A DNA stretch of 55,342 nucleotides, taken from Planctomycetota bacterium. Its GTDB lineage: Bacteria; Planctomycetota; UBA8742; UBA2392. The DNA is taken from assembly GCA_025993795.1 (NCBI GenBank), contig JAMQHL010000032.1, forward strand, positions 1-55,342. The letters are read 5' to 3'. Under the pieces are notes generated by a model. The model ran no database searches and was not told where the DNA came from. It was given only the letters and a program-made list of their open reading frames with translations. The translations under genes were made by a program, and so were the position numbers. Below are positions 16,283-24,602 of this stretch, in pieces. Each line of letters starts with the position of its first letter. Positions within the stretch are counted from its first letter, which is position 1.

Positions 16283-16696
16283 CTATGCGGCCTCGGACTG
16301 CTCGACTACGCGGGCGTCGGCCCAGGTTTCGTCGATGCCGTAGTATTCGCGGGCGTCGGCCTGGAAGACGTGGACAATCAGGTCGCCGAAGTCCACCAGA
16401 ACCCACCAGCCGCTTTCGCGGCCTTCAACACCGATAGGCGTGCGTTTGCCGCGCAGCTTCAACTGGTCGCGCACTTCGTCGGCGATGGCTTTGGCATTCA
16501 CCGAACTGCTGGCGGTGCAGATGACGAAATAGTCGGCAACAATCGTGAGCCCCTGGACTTCGAGGATGCGGATATCGGTGGCTCGCTTTTCGGCGCAAGC
16601 AGCGTAGGCAATGCGCGCGGCTTCAAGGGTGTCGATGGTCCGGTCTCCTGTTTCGCGCCGGCGGCGCGGCCTGCCATTCATTATTACTTTCGCCAT
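16283..16696 (-). CDS. rsfS: Ribosome silencing factor
   Basis: 137 residues of the RsfS/YbeB/Iojap family, which binds L14 on the 50S subunit and blocks 30S joining in stationary phase or starvation. Diagnostic stretches are ADYFVICTASS (residues about 56-66) and the C-terminal WVLVDFGDLIVHVF and YYGIDETWADA. The frame opens at a TTG at 16714, but I prefer ATG 16696. It lies 15-34 nt downstream of thyX in the same run. Confidence 0.94.
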   Translation of the reverse strand: MAKVIMNGRPRRRRETGDRTIDTLEAARIAYAACAEKRATDIRILEVQGLTIVADYFVICTASSSVNAKAIADEVRDQLKLRGKRTPIGVEGRESGWWVLVDFGDLIVHVFQADAREYYGIDETWADARVVEQSEAA

Positions 16697-16729
16697 GGCG
16701 ATGTGCAGGCCCAAATCGTGTTTTCACGC

Positions 16730-17671
16730 TCAGACCTTGCGGTGCTTGGTGCGTGTGCGTTCGCTGCCGTCGCCGAGCTTGACCACTTCGTAATCGCCAA
16801 ACAGATTCGGCGCCTCTTTCAACAGCAGACGGCAGACGTCGCAGGCCAGCGCGCGAATCTCAGCCTCGGCGTGAATGTCGCCGCGCAGCTCAATGAAGTG
16901 GCGCCAGGCGCGAGCATTGCCGGTCACGAAGATCTTGGTCTCGGTGGCATTGGGCAGCACGGCGCGGGCGGCTTCGCGGGCCGCCTTGCGGCGGGCGCGC
17001 ACCGTCAGCTTCTTGAAGGCCTTGGCGGCATCGGCATCGTCGGCGACAAGCTTGCGCCACGCGTCAACGCTCAAGCCGTTGCGCCCCGCGACGGGCTCAC
17101 TGAGCGAAAACTTTCCGGTTTCCCCCTCAGTGAGCATCTCTTCCCGCAGGGCGAAGTCGACCAGCCCTTGCGGCGTCGCATATTTCTCGGCCAAAGCGTC
17201 TGTCAACTCGCCGTAGACTTTCAGACTGACGTTGCAGAACTCGCGCAACTTTGCTTCCAGTGCGGCATCACCCTGCAGCGCCGGCGGCACGATGAAATTG
17301 GCTTCCGACTCATCGACGTAGCGCTGTGAAAGCTGGCTGTAACCGAATCCGGCGCGATGGCGAATCAGCTCGTGGGTCAGGCTGCGGGAGATGCCGGTGA
17401 ACACGAGGCTGAAGACGGTGTGCTCAAGCACGCTGCCGTGGCCGACCTGCAGGATGTGGCCGAGATAGCTGGCGTTATCCTTACGGCCCTGCTTGTCGCC
17501 GAAGCTCATGTAGCAGATGCGGCCCGCCAGCTCGGGGATGCGCTGGGCGGGGTTTTCAGTGTCGGTCTGCCAGAGCGCGCCTTCGTCATCCAGGAAGCGC
17601 TGCACCTCGTCGGGGGGCATCACCTGCCGGCCGACGACATAGATTTTCGCACGAGAGAAGTAGTTGGCCAT
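16730..17671 (-). CDS. thyX: Flavin-dependent thymidylate synthase
   Basis: 313 residues. ThyX methylates dUMP to dTMP using methylenetetrahydrofolate, FAD and NADPH. Clear family regions are GHILQVGHGSVLEHTVFSL and ISRSLTHELIRHR with the signature Arg-His-Arg, then YSQLSQRYVDE. The spacing from RHR to the SxR pair is eight residues rather than the textbook seven. A C-terminal segment (ARAWRHFIELR and HAEAEIRALA) is also typical. At 313 residues it is longer than the common ~220-250. First gene of a run that ends with dut. Confidence 0.94.
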   Translation of the reverse strand: MANYFSRAKIYVVGRQVMPPDEVQRFLDDEGALWQTDTENPAQRIPELAGRICYMSFGDKQGRKDNASYLGHILQVGHGSVLEHTVFSLVFTGISRSLTHELIRHRAGFGYSQLSQRYVDESEANFIVPPALQGDAALEAKLREFCNVSLKVYGELTDALAEKYATPQGLVDFALREEMLTEGETGKFSLSEPVAGRNGLSVDAWRKLVADDADAAKAFKKLTVRARRKAAREAARAVLPNATETKIFVTGNARAWRHFIELRGDIHAEAEIRALACDVCRLLLKEAPNLFGDYEVVKLGDGSERTRTKHRKV

Positions 17672-17769
17672 GGCGCGAACATAGCACCCCGGGCACCGGC
17701 GCGGGCGATGTGGATACGTGTCGGAAAGTCACGAGCGCAGAAAGCGATCGATCGCGTCATAGCACTGCG

Positions 17770-18078
17770 TCAGTTTCTGGCTTTGCAGACGCCAACCCAG
17801 CTTTCCGCCCAATCCTCATGATCTGTCCAGTGGCGATCAGGGCGGAAGAAGCTGACTTCGTCGGATCCCCCAGCCGCATAGTCGGCAGGGGCAAGTTTCA
17901 GCGCACCTTGGTCGGTGTAGTCCTTGGTGGTGAGCATGCCGACGAGTACGTTTACACCGCTGGCTTGCAGAACCAGTGCAGGGCGCAAATCTTCGGTCTT
18001 GGTGGCAACGTCGGCTCCTGGCGGAACAACGCGGGGAAAGCTGAACCAGACTACGTCGCCCTTACGAAGTCGTGCCAT
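17770..18078 (-). CDS. MazF/PemK-like type II toxin candidate
   Basis: 102 residues with the PemK/MazF N-terminal pattern (RKGDVVWFSFP) and RPALVLQ, the strand carrying the catalytic-core Arg of these ribosome-independent mRNA endonucleases. Length fits (about 100-115). It lies 8 nt downstream of a small charged ORF in the antitoxin position. Assignment rests on fold-level motifs only; a non-toxic MazF-like domain is possible. Confidence 0.7.
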   Translation of the reverse strand: MARLRKGDVVWFSFPRVVPPGADVATKTEDLRPALVLQASGVNVLVGMLTTKDYTDQGALKLAPADYAAGGSDEVSFFRPDRHWTDHEDWAESWVGVCKARN

Positions 18079-18086
18079 TGCAGGTG

Positions 18087-18401
18087 TCAGTCCTGGTTCA
18101 GAGCCTCTCGGTGATACAGGCGTGGTGACGACTGGTCGGATTCCGACCCTTCCCTCTCGCTCAGCGCGCGAAAGCGCGCGTTGTTTCTCTCGCGCAGAAG
18201 CCGCTCAGCCTTAACCCGTATTGCAGCGCGCTGTGCCGCTGAAAGAACGTCGCGCGCGGGGTTGGACGTGGCCGTTACTGCAACATGAACGCTCAATGCC
18301 GGCGCTTCGATCTCTTCAGATACATGGATCTTTATTGTCTTTATTCCAGCTTCACGATTCTGCCTGCGGTGTCCATTTTTCGCCCACTTTCCACGCACCA
18401 T
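18087..18401 (-). CDS. Candidate antitoxin partner of the MazF-like gene
   Basis: 104 residues, highly charged. The middle (about 60-95) is Arg/Ala-rich and helical (AQRAAIRVKAERLLRERNN), which could neutralise a basic-surface toxin, and the first 25 residues are basic. I see no standard DNA-binding signature (no clear AbrB or RHH pattern). The call relies on position: same strand, 8 nt before the toxin. Alternatively a short unrelated protein. Confidence 0.5.
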   Translation of the reverse strand: MVRGKWAKNGHRRQNREAGIKTIKIHVSEEIEAPALSVHVAVTATSNPARDVLSAAQRAAIRVKAERLLRERNNARFRALSEREGSESDQSSPRLYHREALNQD

Positions 18402-18453
18402 CGCACGGAAGCACTGCCTGGATTATGGGATTTGGCGTCATAGGTCGTGCCGC

Positions 18454-18942
18454 CTACATCATCATCGGGTCGACATCTTCTTCGTGGGACAAGCCGGTGT
18501 CGTCGGCGGGTGCCAGCTCGGCGCCTTCTTCGGGCTCGTCGGGTACCGTGAACTCGCGCGTGGACTTGTCGATGCGGTCAAAGTGATCCAGCGCGGGTTT
18601 GGTCGTGGCCGCATCGTTGGGGTTCATCGCTTCAAAGAACCTGATCTGCGCCGCCATGTCCTGTGCGGCGCGCGCCACCTCGGTAACAGCCGTGGCAATG
18701 CGTCCGCGGATGTGGCGGATATCGCCGGCCTCGAGTGTCTTGTCTTTCAGCAGGCTGTCGTTGAGCTTCTTGAGGTCCTCATACGTGCCCTCAAGCTCCT
18801 GGCACACCTGCTCATAGTCGTCGGCAAGTTGCTGCGGTTTTACCGGCTCGCTGCCTGTGGCAAACGGCTCGGTGATCGATGCACAAAGGCGCGAAGCCTC
18901 TACGCGTTTTTCAAGAAACAGGAGTGTCAATTCCGCCGACAT
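18454..18942 (-). CDS. Helical protein of unknown function
   Basis: 162 residues. Residues 1-110 are mostly long amphipathic helices (QLADDYEQVCQELEGTY and DIRHIRGRIATAVTEVA), suggesting a coiled coil. The C-terminal 35 residues are acidic and probably disordered (EPEEGAELAPADD, ending in PMMM). I start at ATG 18942 because GAGGG lies 6 nt upstream; the frame is open to a GTG at 19005. No family recognised. It is 52 nt upstream of the putative antitoxin on the same strand. Confidence 0.6.
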   Translation of the reverse strand: MSAELTLLFLEKRVEASRLCASITEPFATGSEPVKPQQLADDYEQVCQELEGTYEDLKKLNDSLLKDKTLEAGDIRHIRGRIATAVTEVARAAQDMAAQIRFFEAMNPNDAATTKPALDHFDRIDKSTREFTVPDEPEEGAELAPADDTGLSHEEDVDPMMM

Positions 18943-19076
18943 CACGCCCTCGTTTCTGCCCATAGGACGACCCATGATAGCGACAATCTTGTAAGGGCTG
19001 AACACTGTTCATGTTCCAACCTGAATTCCATTTGGCGGCGGGGAATCTATGTGGGAAACTGGGGATGAGGTCACTT

Positions 19077-19403
19077 ATGGCGTACTGCTTCCTCGACATG
19101 CCGGCCGACTCGGCCGACTTTGACACCTTTCACGGCTACTTCGTGGCCCGCGCGCCGCGTGTTGCGCGCGGCGGTACTGTGCGGCGCCCCGGCGACGAAC
19201 TGGTGTTGAACCTTCCGCCTGCGGGGTCGCTGGTCGGGTTTCGGGCGGAGCCGCTGGCGTGCCTGATGCGCCGCGGCTTGAAGGTGCCGGTGCGGGCAAC
19301 CACCCAGGCGAACATGGCGCCGAACTACCTGCTGGCGTCGTGGCTTGGCGTGCCGGCCCTGTGCGGTGCGCTTGTCTGGATGATTGGCATGATGGGCTGG
19401 TGA
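19077..19403 (+). CDS. Small protein with a C-terminal membrane helix
   Basis: 108 residues. The N-terminal part has no signal peptide and includes a Gly/Arg-rich beta segment (RAPRVARGGTVRRPGDEL). Residues about 85-106 form a likely membrane helix ending in MIGMMGW. ATG 19077 has GAGG 6 nt upstream. The stop overlaps the next gene's GTG start (GTGA at 19400-19403). I cannot assign a function. Confidence 0.55.
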   Translation: MAYCFLDMPADSADFDTFHGYFVARAPRVARGGTVRRPGDELVLNLPPAGSLVGFRAEPLACLMRRGLKVPVRATTQANMAPNYLLASWLGVPALCGALVWMIGMMGW

Positions 19404-20482
19404 ACCAAGCCAGCAACGAAGCCTGCGTTGCCCCGCCCCCCGATTTTGCGCTGCTGCGCACTCTGCCCAACATGGATGTGCCCCATGTTCGCCTGGGCGA
19501 CTATCCCACTGCGGTTGAGCCCCTGTCCGCGCTGGGCGACGTATGGCTGAAGCGGGAAGACGCCAGCTCAGGCCTTTACGGCGGCAACAAGCTGCGCACG
19601 CTTGAAACGCTGGTCGCAGACGCACTGGCACGCAAGGCAGAGCGCGTCTGGACCCTGGGCGCATACGGCAGCAACCAGGCGCTTGCGTTGATCCTGCATG
19701 CGCGGCAACTGCACGTGGCCACCGGCACTGTGCTGTTCCCGCAGCGCGCCACGCCCACAGCCGCCGAAAATCTGCGCGCCATTATCAGCCACGGCGACCG
19801 TTTGGTCGCTCTGCGCAGCATTGCCACTTTTCCCGCCCATTGGTGGATGCGAAGTCGCGCCCACCCAACCGAATACCTGATTACCCCCGGCGGCGCGGTG
19901 CCCTTGGGCGCGCTGGGTCACGTCGGCGCCGCACTGGAACTGGCTGAGCAGGTGCAGGCGGAAATGATGCCGCCGCCGGCGCACATCGTGCTTGCCGTTG
20001 GCAGCACCTGTACCACCGCCGGCTTGCTTGCCGGGCTGGCACTGGCGCGCAAAGTGGAGGCATGGCCGTGGCCGCTGCCGGTCGTGCATGCCGTGCGCGT
20101 GACACCGTGGCCAATCACGTCGCGCGACATGGTTCTGCGCCTGGCCCGCGCCACCGCCCGCGAGATTGCTGCGCGTGGCGGGCCGACGGTTGAGATAGAC
20201 CCAGGCTGGTTGCGCCTGCACACCCGGTACTTCGGCTGGGGCTATGCGCGTATTACCAGGGCCGGGCTGCTTGCAGCAGCGAAGTTCCGCGAGCTTTCGG
20301 CGCCGCCGCTGGATACGACTTACGCTGCGAAGTCAGGCGCGGCGTTGCTGGACCTCATGGAGTTGCCCGGGGCCAAGCTGTTCTGGTGCACGAAAAGCAG
20401 CGCGGCGCTGCCGCCGGACAACCCGGAAAAACTCGCGGCCGCTCCAGCCTTCATACGAAGATGGCTGACACGGGCGCCGTGA
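19400..20482 (+). CDS. PLP-dependent D-cysteine desulfhydrase / ACC deaminase family enzyme
   Basis: 360 residues. The fold-type II PLP signature is VWLKREDASSGLYGGNKLR with the Schiff-base Lys in GGNKLR, as in D-cysteine desulfhydrase and ACC deaminase. LGAYGSNQALAL follows as the substrate loop and GSTCTTAGLLAGL as the PLP-phosphate loop. Substrate cannot be fixed from sequence. I start at GTG 19400, which overlaps the previous stop; the next in-frame ATG (19472) would remove conserved residues. Confidence 0.8.
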   Translation: MNQASNEACVAPPPDFALLRTLPNMDVPHVRLGDYPTAVEPLSALGDVWLKREDASSGLYGGNKLRTLETLVADALARKAERVWTLGAYGSNQALALILHARQLHVATGTVLFPQRATPTAAENLRAIISHGDRLVALRSIATFPAHWWMRSRAHPTEYLITPGGAVPLGALGHVGAALELAEQVQAEMMPPPAHIVLAVGSTCTTAGLLAGLALARKVEAWPWPLPVVHAVRVTPWPITSRDMVLRLARATAREIAARGGPTVEIDPGWLRLHTRYFGWGYARITRAGLLAAAKFRELSAPPLDTTYAAKSGAALLDLMELPGAKLFWCTKSSAALPPDNPEKLAAAPAFIRRWLTRAP

Positions 20483-20520
20483 GGACTCCGGCAGGCAAGG
20501 CCACTCACATCGCCACAGCG

Positions 20521-20745
20521 CCCGCATGCGGGGTTGCCATGCGTGGTGTGGGTGTCCCGCCCGCATGCAGTTCGTAGCGTAAGCACCCGCCCACGGCCTG
20601 CGCAGCCGGGGATGCCGTTCTACCCCCGAAAGAGCGTTTCTACGCATGTCTTGCGAATCAGTTCGTTGGATCTCAGCACGTGCGCCTCGTACCTGGACTG
20701 CACTGCCGCAGATTCCTCACTGCGTGACGCGGGCAAGGACGCCCG
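20521..20745. repeat. Intergenic region with inverted-repeat remnants
   Basis: The 426 bp between the PLP enzyme and the S41-like gene (20483-20908) hold no convincing gene. They contain a 12-bp palindrome CCCGCATGCGGG (20521-20532), a 9-bp inverted repeat GCATGCGGG/CCCGCATGC (20524-20532 with 20560-20568), and a small stem CGGGC/GCCCG (20730-20734 with 20741-20745). The sequence style matches the cloverleaf element at 12.7 kb, so this may be a decayed relative. Confidence 0.4.
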
Positions 20746-20908
20746 TGCTACCCCATCGGCGGGATTTCGATGCCGCTTGCTGGCCGCACGGGGCGTGGCG
20801 TGCCTGCGCTCAGCATTGCTGGAATGATTCCCTGGCACGGAACGCTGAATGCCGTCGGTTTTGGCCTGTGCGCGCTGGTCGGCGGGAACATCGCCGGCAC
20901 ATGCGGGC

Positions 20909-23227
20909 CTACTTGCTGATCATCGCGTATTCCGGAATCGCGCTCAGGTCGATGCCCGCCAGCTTGGCGGCCTCTTTTACCGCACCGGTGAACATGCTGT
21001 CTTCCTGCAGATCAACGCCGATATCTACGCCCTTTTCGGCAAGCCGCGCGCGTACTTCGCGGCGCACGAGATAGCGCAGCTCTTCCTTTTCGATCTGCAG
21101 CTTCAGCGTGGCGTAGATGTCATCCAGGCCGGGCCAGGCGGCGAGGTTGCGGTTGTCGCCCATGGCCAGCTTCTTCAACTGGTCGCCGTCGGTGTCAGAG
21201 AGCAGCTTGGCCAGATATGCGCCGAACTCATTGCTTTCGATCGCTTGCTCAAACTGGTCGTAAATCCAGCCCTCGAACAGCCGCGGGTGCAGCTCTGCAT
21301 CGGGCTCAACGCCTCGGTCATACCAGGCCACGGCGCTGACGGGGCCGTGAAAGCGCCCAACGGTCAACAGCAGCGCGGCCGTCTTGCCGTCGTCGTCAAG
21401 CTCTTTGCCGTTCAGCGGAATCAGCTCCTGCACGATGGCGCGGCCGAAGGTGCGCGTGCCGGCGATGCGTGCTCGCTTGTGCTCGCGCAATGCACCGGCC
21501 AGCACCTCGCCGGCGTCGGCGGTGCCGCCGTTGACCAGCACCACCAGCGGCGTTGCCGTGTCAGGCTCGGCGGCGCTGGTGCGGTACTCAGTCTTGGGCG
21601 CAAGCTCGGTGCTGCGGCCCATGCTGAAGGTGACCAGCATGTCTTTGGCCAGGAAAAGACTCGCTACCTGGGCCGCGGCTTCGACGCTGCCGCCCGCGCA
21701 ATTGCGCAGGTCCAAAATCAAGGCCTTGGCCTTGGCGTTGCGCAGGCTTGCCACGGCTTCCTTGACACGGGCGGGCGACGCGGCATTCAGTTCAACCACG
21801 TGCACCATGCCGATGCCGCCGGGCAGCATTTCCTGCGTAACGGCCTCGTACTCGGGTGCCTGATGCGTGACGTGTACCCAGCGCGACAACAGCCAGCCAT
21901 CGCGGAAGATGTTCAGGCCCAGCGAAGTGCCGACGGCACCTTGGAACTGCGTGATGGCGTCATCCAGCGGCAGAAGCTGGAAAGGCTCCGCATCGTCGGG
22001 GAGCGTGCTGGAATCAATGCGCAACTTGTGCACGTCGGCAGGCGTCGCGCCGCGCACAACCCGATAAATGCGGTCGCCGGCGCGAATGCCGGCACGCTCA
22101 GCGGGGCTGCCCGGTTTTACGCTGAGTACGCGAGTCAGGCGCACCTGACGGCCTTCAGCGGCCCGGGCGCTGCCCAGCATCAGTCCAAGTGTAGGCGCGG
22201 CGAAGCGGCGAATCTCGCCTGCATCGCGCAGCTGATTGTCCTCGAGAAGGCACGTATACGGGTCAAGGCCCTCAAGCATGCGATTGGCAGCGGCATACAG
22301 CAGCTTGCGGCCGGAAACCGCATCGGGGTAAATGTAGCGCTCCTTGATCATGCGCTCGAGGTTGTCGAGGAGTCGGGTGTCGATCTTCTCGACCTTTTCC
22401 ATGCCGGGGTGGGTGCCCTCAAGCACGGCTTCGAAGCGTTTCAGCGCGCGCTCATAGTCGAGCGCCCTCTGCGCAACGCGACCGCGCAGGGTGGGTTCAT
22501 CGGCAAGCATCTCAAGGATCGGCTTGCTGTCGGCGTTGATCTGGTTGATTTCGCCAAGCGCCAGTGCCGCGATGATCTTGAAGCTGTCGCTTTCACTGGC
22601 CAGCATCTCGCGCAGCACCTTGGTCGCGTTGGTATCGCGCGAACTGCGCCACAGGGCAATCGCCAGCGGCGCGCGCACTTCGGGCTCGTACACCTGCTCG
22701 GTGACGGCCTTGCGCAACAGTTCTTCGTGGCGCGTGCTGGCGACGGCGCCCAGCACTTCTGCCGCGGCAATCCGGTCGGCGGCAGCACCCTCGGCCACAA
22801 CGATCGACAGCAGGCCCTTGACGCCAAAGTCCCATCCACCGTTGTCGAGGCTGCCGAGTGTCCAGGCGGCGCGATAGCCGGCGATGCGGGGGACCACCGG
22901 CAATTTGGGCACCCGGGCCTGCAACTCCGGCGCGATGGTCTTGCCCAGGTCTTCAATGTTTTCGACGATGCGGAAGGATTCGGGCAGGGTCTTGGCTGCC
23001 TCCAGTCGATCCAGCAGCCCGTTGAGTTCTTTGAGCAGGCCCTCGCGGGTGGCTTTGCTGGCCGGGCCGGCGTTGTCGCCTTCTTTCTGTACCAGGACCT
23101 CATCCAAGCCGGTGCGTACAGCGGCCGGGATTGGGGCTGGGGCTGGCGGCGGCGCGTCGGTGCGCGAGCAGGCGGCAAGCAGGCACAGAGCAAGCAGAAT
23201 TGCGGACTTCATCGCAGACTTCTTCAT
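20909..23227 (-). CDS. S41 (C-terminal processing) protease-like lipoprotein, catalytic residues substituted
   Basis: 772 residues. A lipoprotein signal ends in LLAAC. Residues about 110-270 are helical repeats resembling HEAT. A short CTP N-terminal helix bundle follows, then a PDZ-like segment (VKPGSPAERAGIRAGDRIY) and the S41 core (LILDLRNCAGGSVEAA and LVVLVNGGTADAGEV). In active CTPs the nucleophile is the second Ser of SASASE; here it is Asp (TADAGE). The general-base Lys of TFGKG is Arg (TFGRA), and the third residue Asp is Glu. It is therefore probably a pseudoprotease or peptide-binding scaffold. ATG 23227 has GAGG upstream; the frame opens at a TTG at 23239. Confidence 0.85.
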   Translation of the reverse strand: MKKSAMKSAILLALCLLAACSRTDAPPPAPAPIPAAVRTGLDEVLVQKEGDNAGPASKATREGLLKELNGLLDRLEAAKTLPESFRIVENIEDLGKTIAPELQARVPKLPVVPRIAGYRAAWTLGSLDNGGWDFGVKGLLSIVVAEGAAADRIAAAEVLGAVASTRHEELLRKAVTEQVYEPEVRAPLAIALWRSSRDTNATKVLREMLASESDSFKIIAALALGEINQINADSKPILEMLADEPTLRGRVAQRALDYERALKRFEAVLEGTHPGMEKVEKIDTRLLDNLERMIKERYIYPDAVSGRKLLYAAANRMLEGLDPYTCLLEDNQLRDAGEIRRFAAPTLGLMLGSARAAEGRQVRLTRVLSVKPGSPAERAGIRAGDRIYRVVRGATPADVHKLRIDSSTLPDDAEPFQLLPLDDAITQFQGAVGTSLGLNIFRDGWLLSRWVHVTHQAPEYEAVTQEMLPGGIGMVHVVELNAASPARVKEAVASLRNAKAKALILDLRNCAGGSVEAAAQVASLFLAKDMLVTFSMGRSTELAPKTEYRTSAAEPDTATPLVVLVNGGTADAGEVLAGALREHKRARIAGTRTFGRAIVQELIPLNGKELDDDGKTAALLLTVGRFHGPVSAVAWYDRGVEPDAELHPRLFEGWIYDQFEQAIESNEFGAYLAKLLSDTDGDQLKKLAMGDNRNLAAWPGLDDIYATLKLQIEKEELRYLVRREVRARLAEKGVDIGVDLQEDSMFTGAVKEAAKLAGIDLSAIPEYAMISK

Positions 23228-23584
23228 GGTGGTCCTCAACCGCCAGAATATCAGACAGGCGGCTTTGAGCTTATACGCGGAGAGCCAAAGAGACAGTCCC
23301 TTTTCCGGTGCGGCAGAGGCGGTTTGCGGGGTTGAAGCGCAAAGGCCAGACCGATGACCACGGCGAAAAAGCCTTTGGCCACGGAGCCCCCGGATGCTCC
23401 CGGCGAACTGCGAGGCGACAGGGCTGGCAGGATGGGAAGGGCTGAATCCCGCGCACTGCCTGTCCTGCTTTTTCTCTTGCAGTTCTCCGAGTTCATCCGT
23501 GACCTCTGTGGCTGCCTTGTGCCTTCTTATGGTCAGCAGGATGCGGGCAAGCGGGGCAAGAATTCCTGGCTTTTAGGAATGCAG

Positions 23585-23604
23585 ATAACCGCTTATGCGG
23601 TTAT
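23585..23604. promoter_or_regulatory. Palindromic operator upstream of arsR
   Basis: ATAACCGC-TTAT-GCGGTTAT is a perfect 8-bp inverted repeat with a 4-nt centre, 10 nt before the arsR ATG. It overlaps a -10-like TATATT. Position and symmetry fit an ArsR autorepressor site controlling arsR-arsI-acr3-arsC. The upstream stretch 23228-23584 has no gene that I can support. Confidence 0.75.
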
Positions 23605-23613
23605 ATTCATGCC

Positions 23614-23994
23614 ATGGATGAGCTTGCCAACATCTTCAAGGCACTCGGCGACGAAACCCGGCTCAAGCTGGTTGCCCTGTTGATCCGCTACGGCGAACTG
23701 TGCGTCTGCGATCTTGAGCACGTGATTGGCGCCAGCCAAAGCAAGACCTCTCGCCACCTGCGGTACCTGCTGCACGCGGGGCTCGTCACCGACCGCCGAG
23801 AAGGCGTCTGGTCTTACTACAAACTGGCCGGTGATTCGGACGACCGTATCAAACTGCTCCGTTCGACTTTGAAAAAACTGCTTACCCCTGAGCTGACACA
23901 ACAGCTCGAAACCGGCTTCGTCAGCTGGTGTTGCGCGCCGGGCAGCAATTGCTCTCCCGCCGCCGCAAAGTCACTGGCTCACGCGGCGAAATGA
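23614..23994 (+). CDS. arsR: ArsR-family arsenite-responsive repressor
   Basis: 126 residues, winged helix-turn-helix. The As(III) site is the classic ELCVCDL motif (Cys30 and Cys32), and the recognition helix is ASQSKTSRHLRYL. A second Cys cluster near the C-terminus (SWCCAPGSNC) is extra and could supply a third thiolate. Binding of As(III) releases the operator. It is the first gene of the ars operon, directly behind a palindromic operator. Confidence 0.93.
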   Translation: MDELANIFKALGDETRLKLVALLIRYGELCVCDLEHVIGASQSKTSRHLRYLLHAGLVTDRREGVWSYYKLAGDSDDRIKLLRSTLKKLLTPELTQQLETGFVSWCCAPGSNCSPAAAKSLAHAAK

Positions 23995-24002
23995 GGAATC
24001 CC

Positions 24003-24530
24003 ATGAAAACCCGCATCCACATCAGTGTCCCCGTCAGAAACCTTGCCGCCAGCACGGCCTTCTACTCCCGGCTGTTCGGCACGGCCCCCAGCAAGGAAAA
24101 GCCAGACTACGCCAATTGGCGCCTCGACACACCGGCCCTGCACCTGGCGCTTGTGCATGCGCCGCACGCGGTGCAGGAACCGAGCAGCGTACGCCACTTC
24201 GGCGTCGAGCTGTTCGACAACGCCGAGCTCAAGGAATGGCGTGGCCGAGCCCAGAAAGCCGGCATGGAGCTGCGTATCCAGGACCAGGTCACCTGCTGCT
24301 ACGCCGTCGCCGACAAGTTCTGGGCCCAGGACCCGGACGGCAACGAGTGGGAGTTCTGGGTTCGCAGTGAAGAAGCCGAAACCATGCACGGGCAGCAGCG
24401 GGCTGCCAAAGAAGGCGAGTGCTGCGCTCCTGCCCAATCCGAGGCTGCGACGGAAAGCTCCGCTGCGTCACCTTGCTGCACACCGGCCGAGAAAGCCAAG
24501 GCACAGGCCGCCAAGCAGGGCTGCTGCTGA
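24003..24530 (+). CDS. arsI: ArsI-type C-As lyase (VOC family) with a Cys-rich tail
   Basis: 175 residues. The first 120 match ArsI, a non-haem-iron dioxygenase that cleaves the carbon-arsenic bond of trivalent organoarsenicals such as methylarsenite. Metal ligands are His6, His65 and Glu117, and the substrate-binding vicinal pair is Cys98-Cys99 (TCCYAVADKFWAQDPDG). The last 55 residues are Ala/Glu-rich and carry three further vicinal pairs, Cys140-141, 158-159 and 174-175. ATG 24003 is 8 nt after the arsR stop. Simple glyoxalase or CadI-type family members are the alternative. Confidence 0.85.
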   Translation: MKTRIHISVPVRNLAASTAFYSRLFGTAPSKEKPDYANWRLDTPALHLALVHAPHAVQEPSSVRHFGVELFDNAELKEWRGRAQKAGMELRIQDQVTCCYAVADKFWAQDPDGNEWEFWVRSEEAETMHGQQRAAKEGECCAPAQSEAATESSAASPCCTPAEKAKAQAAKQGCC

Positions 24531-24602
24531 TCTCAGTCTGCCAAGCCGGGGTGCCTCGCGCGCCCCGGCTTTGCGCTTTCCAGACCGACAGCGGGGCTTG
24601 TC

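Noticed and set aside
20849..23335. Long plus-strand open frame (828 codons) over the S41-like gene
   Set aside because: It is the antisense frame of a gene with signal peptide, PDZ and S41 blocks. The plus-strand translation has no domain pattern, and such long antisense frames are expected at this GC content.
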